This document shows positions 1 to 9,531 of a DNA stretch of 64,000 bases, in pieces (position 1 is the first letter of the stretch; each line of letters starts with the position of its first letter). Under the pieces are notes generated by a model that saw only the letters and a list, made by a program, of their open reading frames with translations, did no database searches and was not told the origin of the DNA. This DNA is from Rhodococcus qingshengii. GTDB lineage: Bacteria > Actinomycetota > Actinomycetes > Mycobacteriales > Mycobacteriaceae. The stretch spans positions 1-64,000 of the forward strand of contig NZ_JAJNCL010000007.1 of assembly GCF_021025955.1 (NCBI RefSeq). The letters are read 5' to 3'. Position numbers and translations under genes: made by a program.

Positions 1-2
1 TG

Positions 3-581
3 CGTGACATCTGCCGTGAGCACGACATCCTGTTTGTGGTCGACGAGGTCGTGACGGGTTTCGGTCGGATCGGTGGTGAGTGGTTCGCGTCCACTCGTTT
101 CGATTTGCAGCCTGACATGATGACCACGGCAAAGGGTTTGACGTCGGGTTATGTTCCGATGGGTGCGGTGTTCATCGCGCCGCGGGTGGCGGAGCCGTTC
201 TATGCCGGTTCGTGGTGGCGCCATGGGTACACCTACGGCGGGCATGCTGGTGCTGCGGCGGCGGCGATGGCGAACCTCGACATTCTCGAGCGTGAGAATT
301 TGCTCGTGGAGTCGAAGCGTTTGGAGGCGTCGTTGCATACGCATTTGCAGCCGCTGGCGGAGCATCCGCGGGTGGCGGAGGTGCGCAGTGGGCTCGGTGC
401 GGTCGCGGCGGTGCAGTTGGCTGATCCGGCGGAGGCGTTGCCGTTTGTGAAGACGTTGCGTGAGCACGGTATTTCGGGTCGTGCTGCGGGTCAGGGTGCG
501 ATGCAGATTTCGCCGACGTTTGTCATGACCGATGATCAGGTCGCGGAGATGGCAGCAGGGATCCTCGCAGCCCTCGGCTAG
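3..581 (+). CDS. Class III (omega) aminotransferase, 3' part only
   Basis: The reading frame is open from the left window edge, so the N-terminal half is missing. The visible part carries the PLP-enzyme core of class III aminotransferases: VVDEVVTGFGRIG (the Asp that contacts the pyridine nitrogen) and TTAKGLTSGYVPMGAV, whose Lys forms the Schiff base. The following YTYGGHAGAAAAAMANLDIL is the usual second-domain start. The family moves amino groups from omega-amino acids, amines or beta-alanine to pyruvate or 2-oxoglutarate; the substrate cannot be read from this fragment. It lies upstream of a nucleobase permease and a molybdenum hydroxylase operon on the same strand, which would suit a role in nitrogen-compound catabolism, but that is inference from context. 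Confidence 0.9.
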   Translation, partial: RDICREHDILFVVDEVVTGFGRIGGEWFASTRFDLQPDMMTTAKGLTSGYVPMGAVFIAPRVAEPFYAGSWWRHGYTYGGHAGAAAAAMANLDILERENLLVESKRLEASLHTHLQPLAEHPRVAEVRSGLGAVAAVQLADPAEALPFVKTLREHGISGRAAGQGAMQISPTFVMTDDQVAEMAAGILAALG

Positions 582-814
582 GTACCTCGTTTTCCGTTGA
601 CAGACATCGTGTTACGGAATCATTAAGCCGACGAAAATGTTGGGGCCCGTCGTATCGCGGTCCCAGTTTCCGTCGAAACTGTCTCCAGCACTGACGATGA
701 CCCCTGCCCGCATCATCTGTCACCATTGTTGCCAATCTCGGTGAGCGGGTTCTGGCAGATTGTCATCACGTCCAAATCTTGGTGCTGTATTAGCGTTTCA
801 CTCCAGACACGGTG

Positions 815-834
815 TTTGTGAGCTGGGGCACAAA
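815..834. promoter_or_regulatory. Possible operator: TTTGTG-N8-CACAAA palindrome
   Basis: The 292-bp gap between the aminotransferase and the permease holds no convincing gene. A perfect 6+6 inverted repeat (TTTGTG, 8-nt spacer, CACAAA) lies about 40 bp before the permease start. The dyad geometry is that of a dimeric helix-turn-helix repressor site. No regulator can be named and no clear promoter hexamers were identified. Confidence 0.25.
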
Positions 835-873
835 GCATTTCGAACACCTTCCTTCTTCGCGAGAGGTCTCGTC

Positions 874-2313
874 ATGCCTATCTGGACGTTGCACGGAGAT
901 GGAAAGAATATCGGGCCCGGTGAGGTGGTTGCTCCCGGCGAGCGACTCAGTTGGGCGAGAACCATCGGATTAGGTGGTCAACATGTCGTGTCGATGTTCG
1001 GCGCGACGTTCGTGTTCCCGATCATCATGGGACTCAATCCTCAACTTGCCGTGATGATGTCGGGATTTTGTACACTCTTCTTCCTCCTGGTGGTCAAGGG
1101 GCACGTCCCCAGTTACCTCGGTACGTCCGCGGCCTTTGTCGGCGGCGTCGCCGCTATTCGTGCCCAGGGCGGAACGACGGCGGAAGTGACCGGTGCGATT
1201 CTGGTGTCGGGGTTGGTTCTGGGGTTCGTCGGTATCGCCATCCACTTTCTCGGCGGTGGCGTCATCGGTAAAGCGCTACCGCCGGTGGTCACCGGCGCAG
1301 TGGTGATGTTGATCGGTTTCAACCTGGCGCCGGTTGTCGCGGGGCTGTACTGGCCGCAGGACCAATGGGTGGCACTTATCGTGATGGTGGCACTGATCGT
1401 GATGAGCGTTGCGCTACGCGGCTTCCTGGGACGTATCGCCATTCTCGTCGCGCTGGTTTTCGGTTACATCTTCTCGTGGGTGCTCGACCGGGTCTCCGGT
1501 CCGATCACGTCCGCCAGTGGTAGTGGCGCACCCACCGAGCACTTTCGTGTCAACTGGGATTCGGTGCACTCGGCGTCGTTGTTCGGGTTGCCGCCGTTCT
1601 CGGACGAAGCTAACGGAATCGTCGGTATTCACGCTCCCTCGTTCAGCCTCACATTCATCGTCCTGGTCCTTCCCGGTGTCATCGCACTGGTCGCGGAAAA
1701 CGCCGGCCACGTCAAGGCAGTCGCAGAGATCACGGGCGACGATCTCGACCCGTACATCGGACGCGCAATTGCCGGTGACGGTTTTGCCACCGCCATCGCC
1801 AGCGCAGTAGGCGGCTCCCCCACGACGACACACGCCGAGAACATCGGTGTCATGGCAGCCACTCGGGTGTACTCGACCGCCGCGTACGTGATTGCCGGTT
1901 TCATCGCGATCCTGCTCGGCTTCTCGCCCAAGTTCGGAGCCGTCATGGCAGCGACGCCCGGCGGCGTTCTCGGCGGAATTCTTGTGGTTCTGTTCGGCAT
2001 GATCGGTCTGCTCGGCGCCAAGATCTGGAAAGAGAACGGTGTCGACTTCGGGAATCCCCTCAATCTGATGCCGATCGCGGCCGGCCTGATCATCGGTATC
2101 GGTGACACGGCCCTGAAGTTCAGTGACACGTTCTCGCTCGGAGGTATCGCGCTCGGAACCATCGTGGTGATCGTGATGTACCACCTCTGCCAGCTCGTCG
2201 GGTCCTGGAACCCCGCGCTGAACAGGCCGAAGTCCGGGAGGCGACCGAGCGCAAAGCAGGGGGCGAATGCGTCGGATGACGAAAGGGAAGTGCCCGTGGC
2301 GCAGCTCACGTGA
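874..2313 (+). CDS. Nucleobase:cation symporter 2 (uracil-xanthine permease family)
   Basis: A polytopic membrane protein of about 479 residues, the normal length for NCS2 permeases such as UraA, RutG and PbuX. The start ATG at 874 is preceded by GAGAGG at 861-866; the frame is open further upstream, but that part lacks membrane character. The N-terminal GLGGQHVVSMFGATFVFPIIMG is the NCS2 signature with the conserved QH pair of the first segment. LVAENAGHVKAVAEITG and SAVGGSPTTTHAENIGVMAATRV correspond to the substrate-binding segments 8 and 10. The family imports uracil, xanthine or uric acid with protons. It directly precedes a xanthine-dehydrogenase-like operon, so uptake of the substrate oxidised there is a reasonable inference. 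The C-terminus has a short charged tail. Confidence 0.93.
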   Translation: MPIWTLHGDGKNIGPGEVVAPGERLSWARTIGLGGQHVVSMFGATFVFPIIMGLNPQLAVMMSGFCTLFFLLVVKGHVPSYLGTSAAFVGGVAAIRAQGGTTAEVTGAILVSGLVLGFVGIAIHFLGGGVIGKALPPVVTGAVVMLIGFNLAPVVAGLYWPQDQWVALIVMVALIVMSVALRGFLGRIAILVALVFGYIFSWVLDRVSGPITSASGSGAPTEHFRVNWDSVHSASLFGLPPFSDEANGIVGIHAPSFSLTFIVLVLPGVIALVAENAGHVKAVAEITGDDLDPYIGRAIAGDGFATAIASAVGGSPTTTHAENIGVMAATRVYSTAAYVIAGFIAILLGFSPKFGAVMAATPGGVLGGILVVLFGMIGLLGAKIWKENGVDFGNPLNLMPIAAGLIIGIGDTALKFSDTFSLGGIALGTIVVIVMYHLCQLVGSWNPALNRPKSGRRPSAKQGANASDDEREVPVAQLT

Positions 2314-2402
2314 TGCCAAGTTGAATGTATGCCAGGTATGACCCGTGACCGTTGTCACATCTGCACAAAACGTGAAGTGACTCATAGAGGCAGGATTGAG
2401 TA

Positions 2403-3305
2403 ATGAAACCGTCGCCGCTGACTTATCACCGACCGTCCTCGGTCGAGGACGCGTGCCGAATCCTCTCCGAGGTATCTCACGAGGGGAAGGTGCTCGCCGG
2501 TGGGCAATCGCTTGTGCCGCTGCTGTCCATGCGCCTCGCCGCCCCCGCCCACATCGTCGACATCGGATCGATTCCTGACCTCGCTTCGGTGACCTCGTCC
2601 GAAGACGAAGGAGTGCGGTTCCAGGCCCTGGCCACGCACTCGGTGCTGGCGGCCGACGAAGGTGCTCGCCGAGTTCAGCCTCTGCTGAACCGCGCCCTGC
2701 AGTTGGTGGCGCACCCCACGATCCGTAACCGCGGGACGAGCGTCGGCTCCATCGTCCATGCCGACCCGTCGGCGGAGATGCCGGCAGTCCTGACACTGCT
2801 CGGGGGCAGCGTGACCGTTCAGTCGGTGCGTGGCACCCGCGAGATCGCGTCGCCGGATCTCTTTGTCGGTCCCCTCGAATCGAGCCTGGAATCTGACGAG
2901 ATCGCGGTGTCGGTGTCGGTGCCCGCCGCCGAGCCCGGTGTGGGAACCGCTATCGACGAGATCGCCCGTCGCCACGGTGACTACGCACTGGTCGGTGTCG
3001 TCGCGCGTATTCGCGTGGTCGACGGTCTGGTGGCCGAAGCACACATGACGTACGTGTCCGCCGGAGAGCTGGGGCAGGTCGTGGACTACACGGACGTGCT
3101 GGCGGGGGCATCTGCGACGGATCAGCGAGATCCGCGCTGGCGCACCCTCGGGGAATGCGCCCGCGCGCAGATAGATACCGAGGCAGACATTCACGGGACG
3201 GCGGCGTACCGCTCGCAACTGGTGTCCGCGCTCACGGCGCGGGTCGGGTTTGCAGCGGCAACAGATGCTCTCAGTGAGAACGCAGTACTGGCAGGAAAGT
3301 GGTGA
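2403..3305 (+). CDS. Molybdenum hydroxylase FAD-binding medium subunit (CoxM/XdhB family)
   Basis: Three hundred residues with the two FAD-binding loops of the xanthine dehydrogenase/CO dehydrogenase medium subunit: AGGQSLVPLLSMRLA near residues 32-46, and a TSVGSIVHADPSAEMPAV stretch near 112-129, which replaces the usual TIGGN loop. The C-terminal CO dehydrogenase flavoprotein domain follows. It passes electrons from the 2Fe-2S subunit to FAD and on to the final acceptor. It is the first gene of an M-S-L-G operon: its TGA ends 2 nt before the ATG of the small-subunit gene. The size is normal for the family. Confidence 0.92.
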   Translation: MKPSPLTYHRPSSVEDACRILSEVSHEGKVLAGGQSLVPLLSMRLAAPAHIVDIGSIPDLASVTSSEDEGVRFQALATHSVLAADEGARRVQPLLNRALQLVAHPTIRNRGTSVGSIVHADPSAEMPAVLTLLGGSVTVQSVRGTREIASPDLFVGPLESSLESDEIAVSVSVPAAEPGVGTAIDEIARRHGDYALVGVVARIRVVDGLVAEAHMTYVSAGELGQVVDYTDVLAGASATDQRDPRWRTLGECARAQIDTEADIHGTAAYRSQLVSALTARVGFAAATDALSENAVLAGKW

Positions 3306-3307
3306 CC

Positions 3308-3952
3308 ATGTCCAAAAACGATCGCTCCATCGATGATCAACTCGCCGAGTTGGCAGCAGATACCGGTGAACACCATGTGGCCGTGACGTTCACGCTCAAC
3401 GAGGTGACGAGCACTGTCGTTCTCCCCTCCCGCACTCTGGCCTCGGACGCCATTCGTCACCACCTCCGTAAGACGGGAACGCACGTCGGTTGTGAACACG
3501 GTGTGTGTGGTGCGTGCACTGTGCTGCTCGACGGAAAGCCGGTGCGATCCTGCCTCGTCCTCGCCGCCAGCCTCGAAGGTCGATCGATCACCACCGTCGA
3601 AGGACTCGTCGAGCCGGACGGCACCTTGCATCCGGTTCAGCAGGCGTTCAAGGATTGTCACGGTTTGCAGTGCGGATTCTGCACACCGGGTTTCGTGACG
3701 ACCATCGCGGCGTTTCTCGAGGAGAACCCCAATCCCACGCGTGAGGAAGCAACCGACGCGATAGCGGGAAACCTCTGCCGTTGTACGGGATACCAGAACA
3801 TCAGGGCGTCGGTTCTACGCGCTGCCGAGATCAAGCGTGAACGAGCCGGGCAGTTCCCGCTCGGAATCGACGACGCATCCACTCGGGAGGCGTTGGATCG
3901 CAAGGTGCGGGGAACAACGAATCCCGTCGGAGGACGGGCGGGTAAGGCATGA
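3308..3952 (+). CDS. Molybdenum hydroxylase 2Fe-2S small subunit (CoxS family)
   Basis: The protein has both iron-sulfur cluster motifs of the family: a plant-ferredoxin type CEHGVCGACTVLLDG starting at about Cys62, and the alpha-helical domain CGFCTPG (about Cys122) with CRCTGYQNI (Cys157, Cys159). It carries electrons from the molybdenum centre to FAD. ATG at 3308 is chosen because AGGAAAG lies 9 nt upstream; an in-frame GTG at 3302 overlaps the previous stop and is possible. At about 214 residues it is longer than the typical 160, with an extra N-terminal stretch of some 25 residues before the ferredoxin fold and a C-terminal tail of about 40. It overlaps coxL by ATGA. Confidence 0.93.
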   Translation: MSKNDRSIDDQLAELAADTGEHHVAVTFTLNEVTSTVVLPSRTLASDAIRHHLRKTGTHVGCEHGVCGACTVLLDGKPVRSCLVLAASLEGRSITTVEGLVEPDGTLHPVQQAFKDCHGLQCGFCTPGFVTTIAAFLEENPNPTREEATDAIAGNLCRCTGYQNIRASVLRAAEIKRERAGQFPLGIDDASTREALDRKVRGTTNPVGGRAGKA

Positions 3953-6471
3953 GTACTCCGGTCAAACCAGCAAAGCGCAACGGGGCCAAGCACCCCGCTT
4001 CCGATCATTCGACGGCCGATCATTCGGTTGCCGACGACGGCAAGTTCTTCGGCAAACCGATTCCGCGCGAGGAAGATACGCGTCTGCTCAGCGGTCAGGG
4101 GCGGTATCTCGACGATCTGGGTCACAACGCGCTGATCGCGGCATTCGTCAGGTCGCCGCATGCACATGCGCGAATCATCGACATCGACATCGATCAGGCA
4201 CTGGAAGTGCCTGGCGTACATGCCATCTACACCTACGAAGATCTCCTGGCCGACACCCCGGAGATGGCGGAGAACTTGCCACTGCTCATTCCGCATCCGG
4301 GAATCATCGCTCCGCGTAACGGGTACCCCCTTGCAAAGGACGAGGTGAACCACGTCGGAGAAGCCATCGCCATGGTGGTCGCCGACAATCGGTACATCGC
4401 CGAGGATGCGTGCGCGAAGATCGACGTCACGTACGAGACACTGAAGCCGGTAGTGGGAATCGACGTCGCCCGCACTGCCGACAATGCCGTTCACACTGAC
4501 GTTCCGGACAACATCGCCGCTCATCTGCAGCACGGGTTCGGTGATCCGGATGCCGAACTTGCGGCCGCGCCGCACCGACTGACGCTGGATCTCGAAATCG
4601 AGCGTTCGGCATCCATGCCGATGGAGGGCAAGGGTGTCTACGCACGCTGGGACGGCGACGAGAACACCCTCACGTTCTGGACCTCCACTCAGACGTCCAC
4701 CTCCGCCCGCGCCGCCATTGCCGCGCGATTGGGTATGGCGCTGAACAAGGTTCACTGCATCGCTCCTGACGTAGGCGGTGGATTCGGTGTCAAGATCGTC
4801 CATCCGTGGCCCGAAGAAGTGATGATCACGTGGGCCGCTCGACGCCTCGGCCAGGCCGGCATCTCCTGTGAGGTGAAGTGGGTCGAGGATCGCCGTGAGC
4901 ACTTCATCTCGAGCGCACACGAGCGTGGACAGATCCAGAAGATCGACATCGGATTCGACGACGAGGGCCGTCTGTTGGCTTTCGACTTCACGTTCTGGCA
5001 CGACAACGGCGCGTACCTGCCGTACGGGATCATCGTCATGATCAACACCGCGACGCAGGTTCTCGGGCCGTACAAGCCGAAGTCGTTCCGGGTCAACGCC
5101 TATTCGCTGTACACCAACACAGTCATCGTGACCCCGTACCGAGGCGCCGGACGTCCGCAGGCCGTGTTCGCGATGGAGCGATCAATGGACGCCATCGCCA
5201 AGTACCTGAACAAGGACAAGATCGCGGTCCGCGAGGCGAACTTCATTCGTCCCGAGGACATGCCGTACGACTTCGGTCTGATGTTCCAGGACGGACGCCC
5301 GTTGATCTACGACACCGGTGACTACCAGGCCGGCATCGACAAGCTCAAGAAGCTCATCGACTGGGACGGATTTCCCGAGTACCAGAAGAAGGCTCGCGCC
5401 GAGGGGCGGAGTGTCGGCATCGGCATCGGCGCGTACGTCGAGGGAACCGGTCCCGGACCCTACGAGGGCGCACACGTTGTGGTCGAGACGTCCGGAAAGG
5501 TCAAGGCGGCAACGGGCTTGACGACGCAGGGCCAGGGTCACCAGACAGCGTTCGCCCAGATCGTTGCAGACGATCTCGGAGTCAAGGTCTCCGACGTCGA
5601 GATCGTCACCGGTGACACTCGCCGGTTCGGTTATGCCGTCGGAACTTTCGCCTCACGTGGCGCGGTCATGTCGGGTTCGGCTTTCCACGTCGCGGCGCAG
5701 ATGGTCGCGGAGAAAGCGAAGAAGATCGCGTCCGGAATCTTGAATCTGCCGGAAGGCGAACTGGAACTCCAGGGTGGTCACGTGTGCAAACTCGGCACCG
5801 AGCCCGGAGTGGAAGGTACTTCTGTGCCGCTGAGTGTTGTTGCCGTTCTGTCGAACCCGCTACGATATGCGTTCGACCGTGAGTCGAAGCTGGCTACCGG
5901 TTTTGCCAAGACCGACACGGACATGTCGAAGCCGCCGATTCCCGAGGGCGAGCAGCCCGGTCTGGAAGCCACCGGCTACTACTCGCCGCCCAGTTCGACT
6001 TTCGCTTCGGGAGTGCACGCGGCGATCGTCGAAACCGATCCCGTCACAGCCGAGATCACGGTCCGTCGTTACGTCGTCATCCACGACTGCGGCAACGTGA
6101 TCAATCCGCGCATCGTCGAAGGCCAGGTCATGGGCGCCGTCGCGCAAGGTATCGGCGGCGCACTCTACGAACGAATCGTCTACGACGAGCACGGGCAGAT
6201 GCTCAACGCGTCGTACATGGACTTCTTGATGCCGTTTGTCACGGAGATGCCGGATTCACTCGAGATGGATCACACCGTCACGCCGTCGGGGCTCAACCCA
6301 CTCGGTATGAAGGGCGCCGGCGAGGCCGGTGTGATCCCGACCAGCGCCGTCATCGCGGCCGCCATCGAGGATGCCGAAGGAATTTCGATCACGTCCATGC
6401 CCATTTCACCGTCCGAACTGTTCGAACTTCGACTCGCACATGCGGGTTCGTCATCAGAGGAGAATGCATGA
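3949..6471 (+). CDS. Molybdenum hydroxylase large subunit, form II CoxL type (aldehyde oxidase/xanthine dehydrogenase family)
   Basis: An 840-residue molybdopterin-binding catalytic subunit. The active-site loop reads TPYRGAGRP (about residues 395-403). True aerobic CO dehydrogenases (form I) have AYRCSFR with a copper-binding Cys, whereas AYRGAGR-type loops define form II enzymes, so CO oxidation is unlikely. DVGGGFGVK and KGAGEAG near residues 785-792, with the catalytic Glu, are the expected molybdenum-site motifs. The family hydroxylates aldehydes or N-heterocycles. The start overlaps the small-subunit stop by ATGA, and its own stop overlaps the CoxG-like gene the same way, indicating translational coupling. 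There is a disordered N-terminal extension of about 35 residues. The neighbouring NCS2 permease suggests a purine- or pyrimidine-like substrate, by inference only. Confidence 0.93.
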   Translation: MSTPVKPAKRNGAKHPASDHSTADHSVADDGKFFGKPIPREEDTRLLSGQGRYLDDLGHNALIAAFVRSPHAHARIIDIDIDQALEVPGVHAIYTYEDLLADTPEMAENLPLLIPHPGIIAPRNGYPLAKDEVNHVGEAIAMVVADNRYIAEDACAKIDVTYETLKPVVGIDVARTADNAVHTDVPDNIAAHLQHGFGDPDAELAAAPHRLTLDLEIERSASMPMEGKGVYARWDGDENTLTFWTSTQTSTSARAAIAARLGMALNKVHCIAPDVGGGFGVKIVHPWPEEVMITWAARRLGQAGISCEVKWVEDRREHFISSAHERGQIQKIDIGFDDEGRLLAFDFTFWHDNGAYLPYGIIVMINTATQVLGPYKPKSFRVNAYSLYTNTVIVTPYRGAGRPQAVFAMERSMDAIAKYLNKDKIAVREANFIRPEDMPYDFGLMFQDGRPLIYDTGDYQAGIDKLKKLIDWDGFPEYQKKARAEGRSVGIGIGAYVEGTGPGPYEGAHVVVETSGKVKAATGLTTQGQGHQTAFAQIVADDLGVKVSDVEIVTGDTRRFGYAVGTFASRGAVMSGSAFHVAAQMVAEKAKKIASGILNLPEGELELQGGHVCKLGTEPGVEGTSVPLSVVAVLSNPLRYAFDRESKLATGFAKTDTDMSKPPIPEGEQPGLEATGYYSPPSSTFASGVHAAIVETDPVTAEITVRRYVVIHDCGNVINPRIVEGQVMGAVAQGIGGALYERIVYDEHGQMLNASYMDFLMPFVTEMPDSLEMDHTVTPSGLNPLGMKGAGEAGVIPTSAVIAAAIEDAEGISITSMPISPSELFELRLAHAGSSSEENA

Positions 6472-7139
6472 GAATCGCCGGCACCGCGCAGCTGACGGCA
6501 CCTCGAGAAGAGGTCTACGACAAGCTCCAGGACGGTCGTGTACTGGCCGCGACCATTCCCGGTGTGCAGTCGCTCGAGCAGCTCACGGACAATCACTACA
6601 AGCTCTCGATCATGGCAGGAGTCGCGTCGATCAAGGGCGTCTACGACGGTGAAGTTGTTCTTTCGCAACAAAATCGGCCCAATTCGTTTGTCATGACGGC
6701 TTCGGGCGCTGGTGCTCCAGGCACGGTGAAGGCGGACGTCACGGTCACGTTGACGGAGAACGAGGGTGGCACGCTGCTTTCGTACGACGCCGACGCGGTA
6801 GTCGGCGGGATGGTCGGCGGCGTCGGACAGCGGATGATCACCGGTGTCGCCAAGAAGATGGCCGGGGTGTTCTTCAAGAGCATCGACGGCGTCATTGCCA
6901 ACGGCATCCCCGAGAAGGTGACTGCCGCCGTGGCGGCGGCAATCCCGGCAGCGTCGGTCGAGGCGGTGCCGGTAGTTTCCGGAGCTGTCGAGGCACCGAC
7001 GGTTCTTCCGGCCGGTGTACCGACAGCGGGTGGCGCCGATGCTCGCACGGTGATGGTCAGCGCCGTCGTCGGCGCGGCCATTGCTTTGTCAGGTGTTGCT
7101 ATAGGCGGATTCCTGGCGCGTTCTGGGTGTCGCGAGTAG
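6468..7139 (+). CDS. CoxG-like SRPBCC protein with C-terminal membrane anchor
   Basis: The first 150 residues match the CoxG (carbon monoxide dehydrogenase subunit G) branch of the SRPBCC/START fold: the opening MRIAGTAQLTAPREEVYDKL and the later GGMVGGVGQRMITGVAKKM are characteristic. The C-terminus ends in one hydrophobic segment (around VSAVVGAAIALSGVAIGG) after an Ala/Pro/Val-rich linker. In Oligotropha CoxG helps attach the enzyme to the membrane; here it may do so for the upstream hydroxylase. It overlaps coxL by ATGA and is the last gene before a strong terminator. Confidence 0.88.
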   Translation: MRIAGTAQLTAPREEVYDKLQDGRVLAATIPGVQSLEQLTDNHYKLSIMAGVASIKGVYDGEVVLSQQNRPNSFVMTASGAGAPGTVKADVTVTLTENEGGTLLSYDADAVVGGMVGGVGQRMITGVAKKMAGVFFKSIDGVIANGIPEKVTAAVAAAIPAASVEAVPVVSGAVEAPTVLPAGVPTAGGADARTVMVSAVVGAAIALSGVAIGGFLARSGCRE

Positions 7140-7190
7140 TTCAGCGGCGTTTCGACAGGGCTTCCACAGCTGTTTTGCGATGAGGGAAAC

Positions 7191-7221
7191 GCCCCGAACC
7201 GACCAGGTTCGGGGCGTTTTT
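7191..7221 (+). terminator. Rho-independent terminator of the Cox-like operon
   Basis: A perfect 10-bp GC-rich stem (GCCCCGAACC / GGTTCGGGGC) with a 5-nt loop is followed directly by GTTTTT. It lies 51 bp after the CoxG-like stop. An AAAC run on the other side makes the reverse orientation partly functional too. The rest of the 292-bp gap up to the hydantoinase gene shows no gene. Confidence 0.9.
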
Positions 7222-7431
7222 CACGTCCGTGTAACCCACACGGGCGCCGGCGAAGATCCGCTCGTGATCGTGCGCCGAACCTTGGTCCCCCGATTCGGCG
7301 AAATGTGACAAAGAATCCGCTCTTCCGAACCTGTGGAATAGCTCTACACGTCAGGTACGAGCCACTCACCGGCTAGGCCGCAACCGTCGATCGGTACCAG
7401 ACGAGACGAGCCAAAGATCTCAGGAGGAAGC

Positions 7432-9531
7432 GTGGAACCCAGGAAGATTCGGGTCGGTATCGATACCGGCGGAACGTTCACCGACATCGTTGCAGTGGAC
7501 GACGAAACCGGCGCCATCGTCACTACCAAGACCCCGTCCACTCCGGCGGACCCCGCCGAGGGCTTTCTCGCCGGTATCGAGAAAGTGCTCGCCAAGCTCG
7601 GCGAGAGCGGCGACTCGATCGGTGCGGTCAGCCACGGGACGACGGTCGCGACCAACAAGCTGCTCGAAGGCAAGGTCGAGAATCTCGGCTTCATCACCAC
7701 CGAGGGCTACGAGCACGTTCTCGAAATCGCTCGTCAGTCGGTGCCGGACGGTTACGGCAACTCGTACTTCTGGGTCAAGCCTGAACGCATCGTTCCTGCC
7801 GATCGGGTACGCACCGTCGGTGGACGGCTTTCCTTCGACGGCAGCGAGATTCGCCCGCTCGACGAAGAGAGCGTCCGTAGCGCAGCGCAGTTCTTCAAGG
7901 ACCGCGGCATTCGCACCATCGGTGTCTGCCTCATGCACTCGTACGCCGATCCGACGCACGAGGAGCGCGTACGCGACATCCTCTTTGAAGTTTTCCCCGA
8001 CGCGACGGTGAGCATCTCGAGCCAGGTGCTTCGTGAGTACCGCGAGTACGAGCGGTCCATCACCACACTCGTGGACGCCGCGGTCAAGCCGAACATCCGC
8101 AACTACGTGAACAACATCGCGAATCGTCTGCGTGAGTTCTCGACCACCGACGGCGAACCTCGCGATATCCCGTTTTACGTCATGAAGTCCAACGGCGGTG
8201 TCCTCTCGGCCAAAGAAGTTGTTCACCAGCCTATTACGACAGTACTTTCCGGACCGGCTGCCGGCGCTCTCGGTGCCGCGCTGATCGCCGACGCAGCCGG
8301 CGTCGAGCAGGTGTTGACCTGTGACGGCGGCGGAACGTCGACGGACGTCACCGTCGTGGTTCGCGGCGAGCCCGCGCTGACCACCGAAGGGCGAGTGGGC
8401 AACTACCCGTCGAAGATCCCGATGATCGATGTCGTGACCGTCGGCGCCGGTGGTGGGTCGATCGCGTGGATGACGCCGGAGCACACCCTCCGAGTCGGCC
8501 CTCAGTCGGCCGGCGCCGATCCCGGACCGTTGTGCTACGGCAAGGGCGGCAGCGAACCGACCATCACCGACGCGCACGTCCTGCTCGGTCGCATCCCACC
8601 CCACCTGCTCGGTGGTGAGATCCCCCTCGACACCGAACTGGCGCGCAAGGGACTCGAAGAGCTTGCAGCACAGCTGAGTCTGGGGTACGAAGAGTGCGCG
8701 GTCGGTGTCCTCGAGGTCTCGGCGTGGAATCAGGCCAACGCCCTGCGCCAGATCACCGTCAAGCGTGGTCTCGACGTTCGCGACTTCACCCTCGTGACCT
8801 TCGGCGGCTCCGGCTCACTGCTCGCCTGCCGTCTTGTCGACATCCTGGGTCTGAAAGACGTTCTCGTCCCGCTCAATCCGGGTAACGTCTCCGCGTTCGG
8901 TCTGCTGACGGTCGATGTCCGCAACGACTACGTCCAGACGCACGTCAGTCGTCACGACCGGTTGAAGGCAGAAGACCTGCAGAGCCAGTTTGATGCGTTG
9001 GCCGGCGAAGCCGAGATCGCGCTCGCCGAAGAAGGATTCGACGAGACGCAGCGCAAGTACTCCCGTACTGCGGATCTGCGCTACCTCGGTCAGGCCTTCG
9101 AGGTACGCGTCCCGGTGGCGGAAGGTACCGTCACGGCGCAGATCATGGACGACGCGGCCGAGGCGTTCCACCAGGCGCACCGCGAACTGTACGGCTACGA
9201 CTTCCGGGGAGACCCGTCGCAGCACGTGGAATGGGTCAACCTGCGCGTGAGCGGCATCGGTCCGATCAAGCGTCCGACGCTCAAGGAGATCGCCGCCGGA
9301 AACGGTGCCGAGACCGCCCGAACCGGTTCGCGCCAATCCTATTTCGACAGCTGGGTCGAGACGGCCACCTACGATCGCACACTGCTCGGTGCGGGTGACG
9401 TCATCGAAGGACCCGCCGTGATCGAGGAGTTCAGCTCGACTGTTCCGATCCATCCCGGCTTCTCGGCACGTATCGACACCTTCGGGAACATTCGTATCTC
9501 GAAGTCTTCCGACTCGAACGGAGTGAAGTGA
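7432..9531 (+). CDS. Hydantoinase/oxoprolinase subunit A (HyuA family)
   Basis: A protein of 699 residues with the N-terminal hydantoinase/oxoprolinase ATPase fold: VGIDTGGTFTDIVAVD (residues 7-22) is the phosphate-1 loop, SHGTTVATNKLLEGK follows near residue 66, and TCDGGGTSTDVTVV and VGAGGGSIAW form the second ATP-binding half. The family hydrolyses five-membered cyclic amides (5-oxoproline, hydantoins) or carboxylates ketones, usually with a HyuB partner. GTG at 7432 has AGGAGG at 7422-7427. The next gene starts on its stop (TGATG), so A and B subunits are translated together. The exact substrate is not visible. Confidence 0.93.
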   Translation: MEPRKIRVGIDTGGTFTDIVAVDDETGAIVTTKTPSTPADPAEGFLAGIEKVLAKLGESGDSIGAVSHGTTVATNKLLEGKVENLGFITTEGYEHVLEIARQSVPDGYGNSYFWVKPERIVPADRVRTVGGRLSFDGSEIRPLDEESVRSAAQFFKDRGIRTIGVCLMHSYADPTHEERVRDILFEVFPDATVSISSQVLREYREYERSITTLVDAAVKPNIRNYVNNIANRLREFSTTDGEPRDIPFYVMKSNGGVLSAKEVVHQPITTVLSGPAAGALGAALIADAAGVEQVLTCDGGGTSTDVTVVVRGEPALTTEGRVGNYPSKIPMIDVVTVGAGGGSIAWMTPEHTLRVGPQSAGADPGPLCYGKGGSEPTITDAHVLLGRIPPHLLGGEIPLDTELARKGLEELAAQLSLGYEECAVGVLEVSAWNQANALRQITVKRGLDVRDFTLVTFGGSGSLLACRLVDILGLKDVLVPLNPGNVSAFGLLTVDVRNDYVQTHVSRHDRLKAEDLQSQFDALAGEAEIALAEEGFDETQRKYSRTADLRYLGQAFEVRVPVAEGTVTAQIMDDAAEAFHQAHRELYGYDFRGDPSQHVEWVNLRVSGIGPIKRPTLKEIAAGNGAETARTGSRQSYFDSWVETATYDRTLLGAGDVIEGPAVIEEFSSTVPIHPGFSARIDTFGNIRISKSSDSNGVK

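Noticed and set aside
1414-2796. Long open frame on the minus strand across the permease gene
   Set aside because: It is antisense to a clear NCS2 permease, is Arg/Asp-rich without domains, and reflects high-GC codon bias.
3658-5001. 447-codon minus-strand frame opposite the hydroxylase small/large subunits
   Set aside because: It is the mirror of two well-supported genes and contains no recognisable motif.
3949-6471. Aerobic CO dehydrogenase (CoxL form I)
   Set aside because: The active-site loop is TPYRGAGRP, not AYRCSFR; the copper-binding Cys is absent.
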